A DNA stretch of 7,466 bases, taken from Bacteroidales bacterium. Lineage in GTDB: Bacteria > Bacteroidota > Bacteroidia > Bacteroidales > PUMT01. Each line of letters starts with the position of its first letter. The stretch's first letter is position 1. The position numbers were made by a program, and so were the translations under genes. Below are positions 6,240-7,466 of the stretch, one piece after another. The notes under the pieces were generated by a model that made no database searches, was not told the origin of the DNA, and saw only the letters and a list, made by a program, of their open reading frames with translations. The stretch is from contig SKQJ01000233.1 in NCBI GenBank assembly GCA_007119075.1, forward strand, positions 1 to 7,466, written 5' to 3'.

Positions 6240-7193
6240 ATGCATAATTTCGCGCTGATTGGTGTGGCCGGCTATATAGCCGTAAGGCACCTGCAGGCAA
6301 TCAGGGAGACCGGAAACGATCTGCTGGCAACGCTCGACCCCTTTGACAGCGTAGGCTGCATAGACAGCTATTTTCCCCGGGCCGATTTTTTTGTCGAATT
6401 TGAAAGATTTGACCGCCACATCGACAAAATGAAAAGGGTGGGCGCCAGGATAGACTATGTAAGCATCTGCTCTCCCAATTACCTGCATGATTCCCACATC
6501 CGCTTCGCACTGCGCCAGGGGGCCGACGCCATTTGTGAAAAACCCCTTGTGCTGAATCCCTGGAACCTGGACGCGCTGGCCGAAATTGAAAAGGAAACCG
6601 GCAGATCGATTTACAATATCCTGCAGCTCAGGCTCCATCCCTCCATAATTGAGCTTAAGAAAAAGATAGACGCCGAGCCCCCCGGCAAAGTCCATGATAT
6701 CGATCTCTCCTATATTACCAGCCGCGGGCACTGGTACCGCATATCCTGGAAGGGCGATGTCCAGAAATCGGGCGGCGTGGCAACCAATATAGGGGTCCAT
6801 TTCTTCGATATGCTCACCTGGATATTTGGCCCGGTCAGCGAAAACATAGTGCACCTGTCCGATGCAAACCGCGCGGCCGGGTATCTCGGACTGGAAAAAG
6901 CCAGGGTAAGATGGCTTTTGAGCATCGACCAAAACGACCTGCCCGCCGAAGTAAAAAGCCGCGGCCAGCGCACCTACCGGTCTATCAGCATAGACGGCGC
7001 CGATATTGAATTCAGCGACGGCTTCACCGATCTTCATACCGAAACCTACAGGAAGATACTGGAAGGCAGGGGATTCGGACTGGAAGAGGCAAGGCGCTCC
7101 ATAGAGACGGTTTATGCCATAAGGAACTCAAGTGCCGCCGGACTCAAGGGTGAATATCATCCCCACCTTAAAAATATTATCAGGCAAACCTGA
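6240..7193 (+). CDS. wbpB: UDP-N-acetyl-2-amino-2-deoxyglucuronate 3-dehydrogenase (Gfo/Idh/MocA family)
   Basis: This NAD-dependent dehydrogenase (317 aa) oxidises C3 of UDP-GlcNAcA to give WbpE its keto substrate. The Rossmann segment is at the N-terminus (FALIGVAGYIAVRH, residues 4-17). The family EKP motif has its lysine at residue 101, and GGVATNIGVHFFDML carries the conserved histidine at about 187; these are the expected catalytic lysine and histidine. YFPRADFFVEFERFDRH near 44-60 is also typical of the WbpB/WlbA group. In characterised members the bound NADH is reoxidised by 2-oxoglutarate, the by-product of WbpE, so the two steps share a cofactor cycle. I chose the ATG at 6240 because homologues begin at M-x-NFALIG; an ATG at 6228 would add MDGK. 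The usual proline in the GYIAPRH motif is valine here. It lies 66 nt after wbpD. Confidence 0.93.
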   Translation: MHNFALIGVAGYIAVRHLQAIRETGNDLLATLDPFDSVGCIDSYFPRADFFVEFERFDRHIDKMKRVGARIDYVSICSPNYLHDSHIRFALRQGADAICEKPLVLNPWNLDALAEIEKETGRSIYNILQLRLHPSIIELKKKIDAEPPGKVHDIDLSYITSRGHWYRISWKGDVQKSGGVATNIGVHFFDMLTWIFGPVSENIVHLSDANRAAGYLGLEKARVRWLLSIDQNDLPAEVKSRGQRTYRSISIDGADIEFSDGFTDLHTETYRKILEGRGFGLEEARRSIETVYAIRNSSAAGLKGEYHPHLKNIIRQT

Positions 7194-7204
7194 AGGCCCC
7201 GTTT

Positions 7205-7238
7205 CAGTCGACCGCAGGCCGGTCACCGACTGACCGGC
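7205..7238 (+). promoter_or_regulatory. Competing hairpins in the wbpB-wbpA gap
   Basis: GCCGGTCA at 7218-7225 and TGACCGGC at 7231-7238 are perfect inverted repeats, making an 8-bp stem with a 5-nt loop. An alternative fold pairs CAGTCG (7205-7210) with CGACTG (7227-7232), helped by ACC (7211-7213) with GGT (7221-7223). The two folds share bases and cannot coexist. No T-run follows, so a simple intrinsic terminator is unlikely. The element sits 12 nt after the wbpB stop and about 60 nt before wbpA. No TAnnTTTG box is seen in this gap, so wbpA is probably read from the upstream promoter. Confidence 0.55.
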
Positions 7239-7299
7239 AAGGGGATGCTGCCCGGAATAAATTATATTCAATCCAATTTTAATCTGTTAACCCAAGCAC

Positions 7300-7466
7300 A
7301 TGTACGAACAACTTTTGAAAAAGGAAAAAAAGATATCCCTGATCGGACTGGGGTATGTCGGACTGCCCATCGCACTGGAATTTGCAAGGAAAGTCAGCGT
7401 AATCGGCTTTGACATCAAGCCCGAAAGGATCGAAATGATGAAAAACAAAATCGACCCGAGCCGGGA
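7300..7466 (+). CDS. wbpA: UDP-N-acetylglucosamine 6-dehydrogenase (nucleotide sugar dehydrogenase), N-terminal fragment
   Basis: The reading frame starts at ATG 7300 and stays open to the right edge, giving 55 codons (MYEQLLKKEKK, then ISLIGLGYVGLPIALEFA). The GLGYVGLPIA segment at about residues 16-25 is the NAD-binding Rossmann glycine motif of the UDP-glucose/GDP-mannose dehydrogenase family. The following VIGFDIKPERIEMMKNKIDPS resembles the WbpA/TviB branch, which oxidises C6 of UDP-GlcNAc to UDP-GlcNAcA in two NAD-dependent steps. The full protein is normally a little over 400 aa, so only the start is visible and the catalytic cysteine is outside. UDP-GlcNAc rather than another UDP-hexose is inferred from wbpE, wbpD and wbpB upstream, which need UDP-GlcNAcA. 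Its start has an AT-rich leader and no Shine-Dalgarno sequence. Confidence 0.87.
   Translation, partial: MYEQLLKKEKKISLIGLGYVGLPIALEFARKVSVIGFDIKPERIEMMKNKIDPSR

Noticed and set aside
5580..7037. A 485-codon open frame on the minus strand opposite wbpD and wbpB.
   Set aside because: It lies entirely antisense to two clear family members. The translation has no recognisable domain, and long antisense frames are common opposite GC-rich genes.

Overview
The window looks like an ordinary chromosomal stretch of a Bacteroidota (Bacteroidetes) organism with a moderately GC-rich genome. Three things point there. Start sites lack Shine-Dalgarno sequences. The intergenic regions carry TAnnTTTG boxes, the Bacteroidetes -7 promoter element, and one has a complete TTTG-N19-TAnnTTTG arrangement. 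The proteins also read like Bacteroidetes versions of their families: MutS2 beginning MIYPESFE, MetG with a KISTS loop, and an HU-like/SPOR membrane protein.

Left part (1-4311): a minus-strand mutS2 gene that runs off the left edge diverges from metG (methionyl-tRNA synthetase with C-terminal tRNA-binding domain) across a 143-nt promoter region. metG converges on a minus-strand gene for a membrane protein with two N-terminal HU-like domains, one transmembrane helix, a Pro/Ala-rich linker and a C-terminal SPOR domain. The short gap between these two convergent genes is filled by a 51-bp tandem repeat. It is in frame with the SPOR gene and partly derived from its 3' end. Within a 42-nt block shared by two adjacent copies, the single mismatch is the base that makes the SPOR gene's TAG stop.

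Right part (4445-7466): a plus-strand sugar-nucleotide cluster in the order wbpE, wbpD, wbpB, wbpA (wbpA cut by the right edge). Together these would convert UDP-GlcNAc to UDP-2,3-diacetamido-2,3-dideoxy-D-glucuronic acid. WbpA oxidises C6, WbpB oxidises C3, WbpE transaminates C3 using glutamate, and WbpD acetylates the new amine. The product is an activated sugar for O-antigen, capsule or other surface glycans, so a polysaccharide locus probably continues to the right. A 106-nt gap before wbpA contains a strong 8-bp hairpin and a competing alternative hairpin.

No RNA genes, mobile elements, CRISPR arrays or defence genes were seen. I found no convincing undescribed multi-gene system. The best leads are the stop-codon repeat, the HU-TM-SPOR protein and the structured leader of wbpA.
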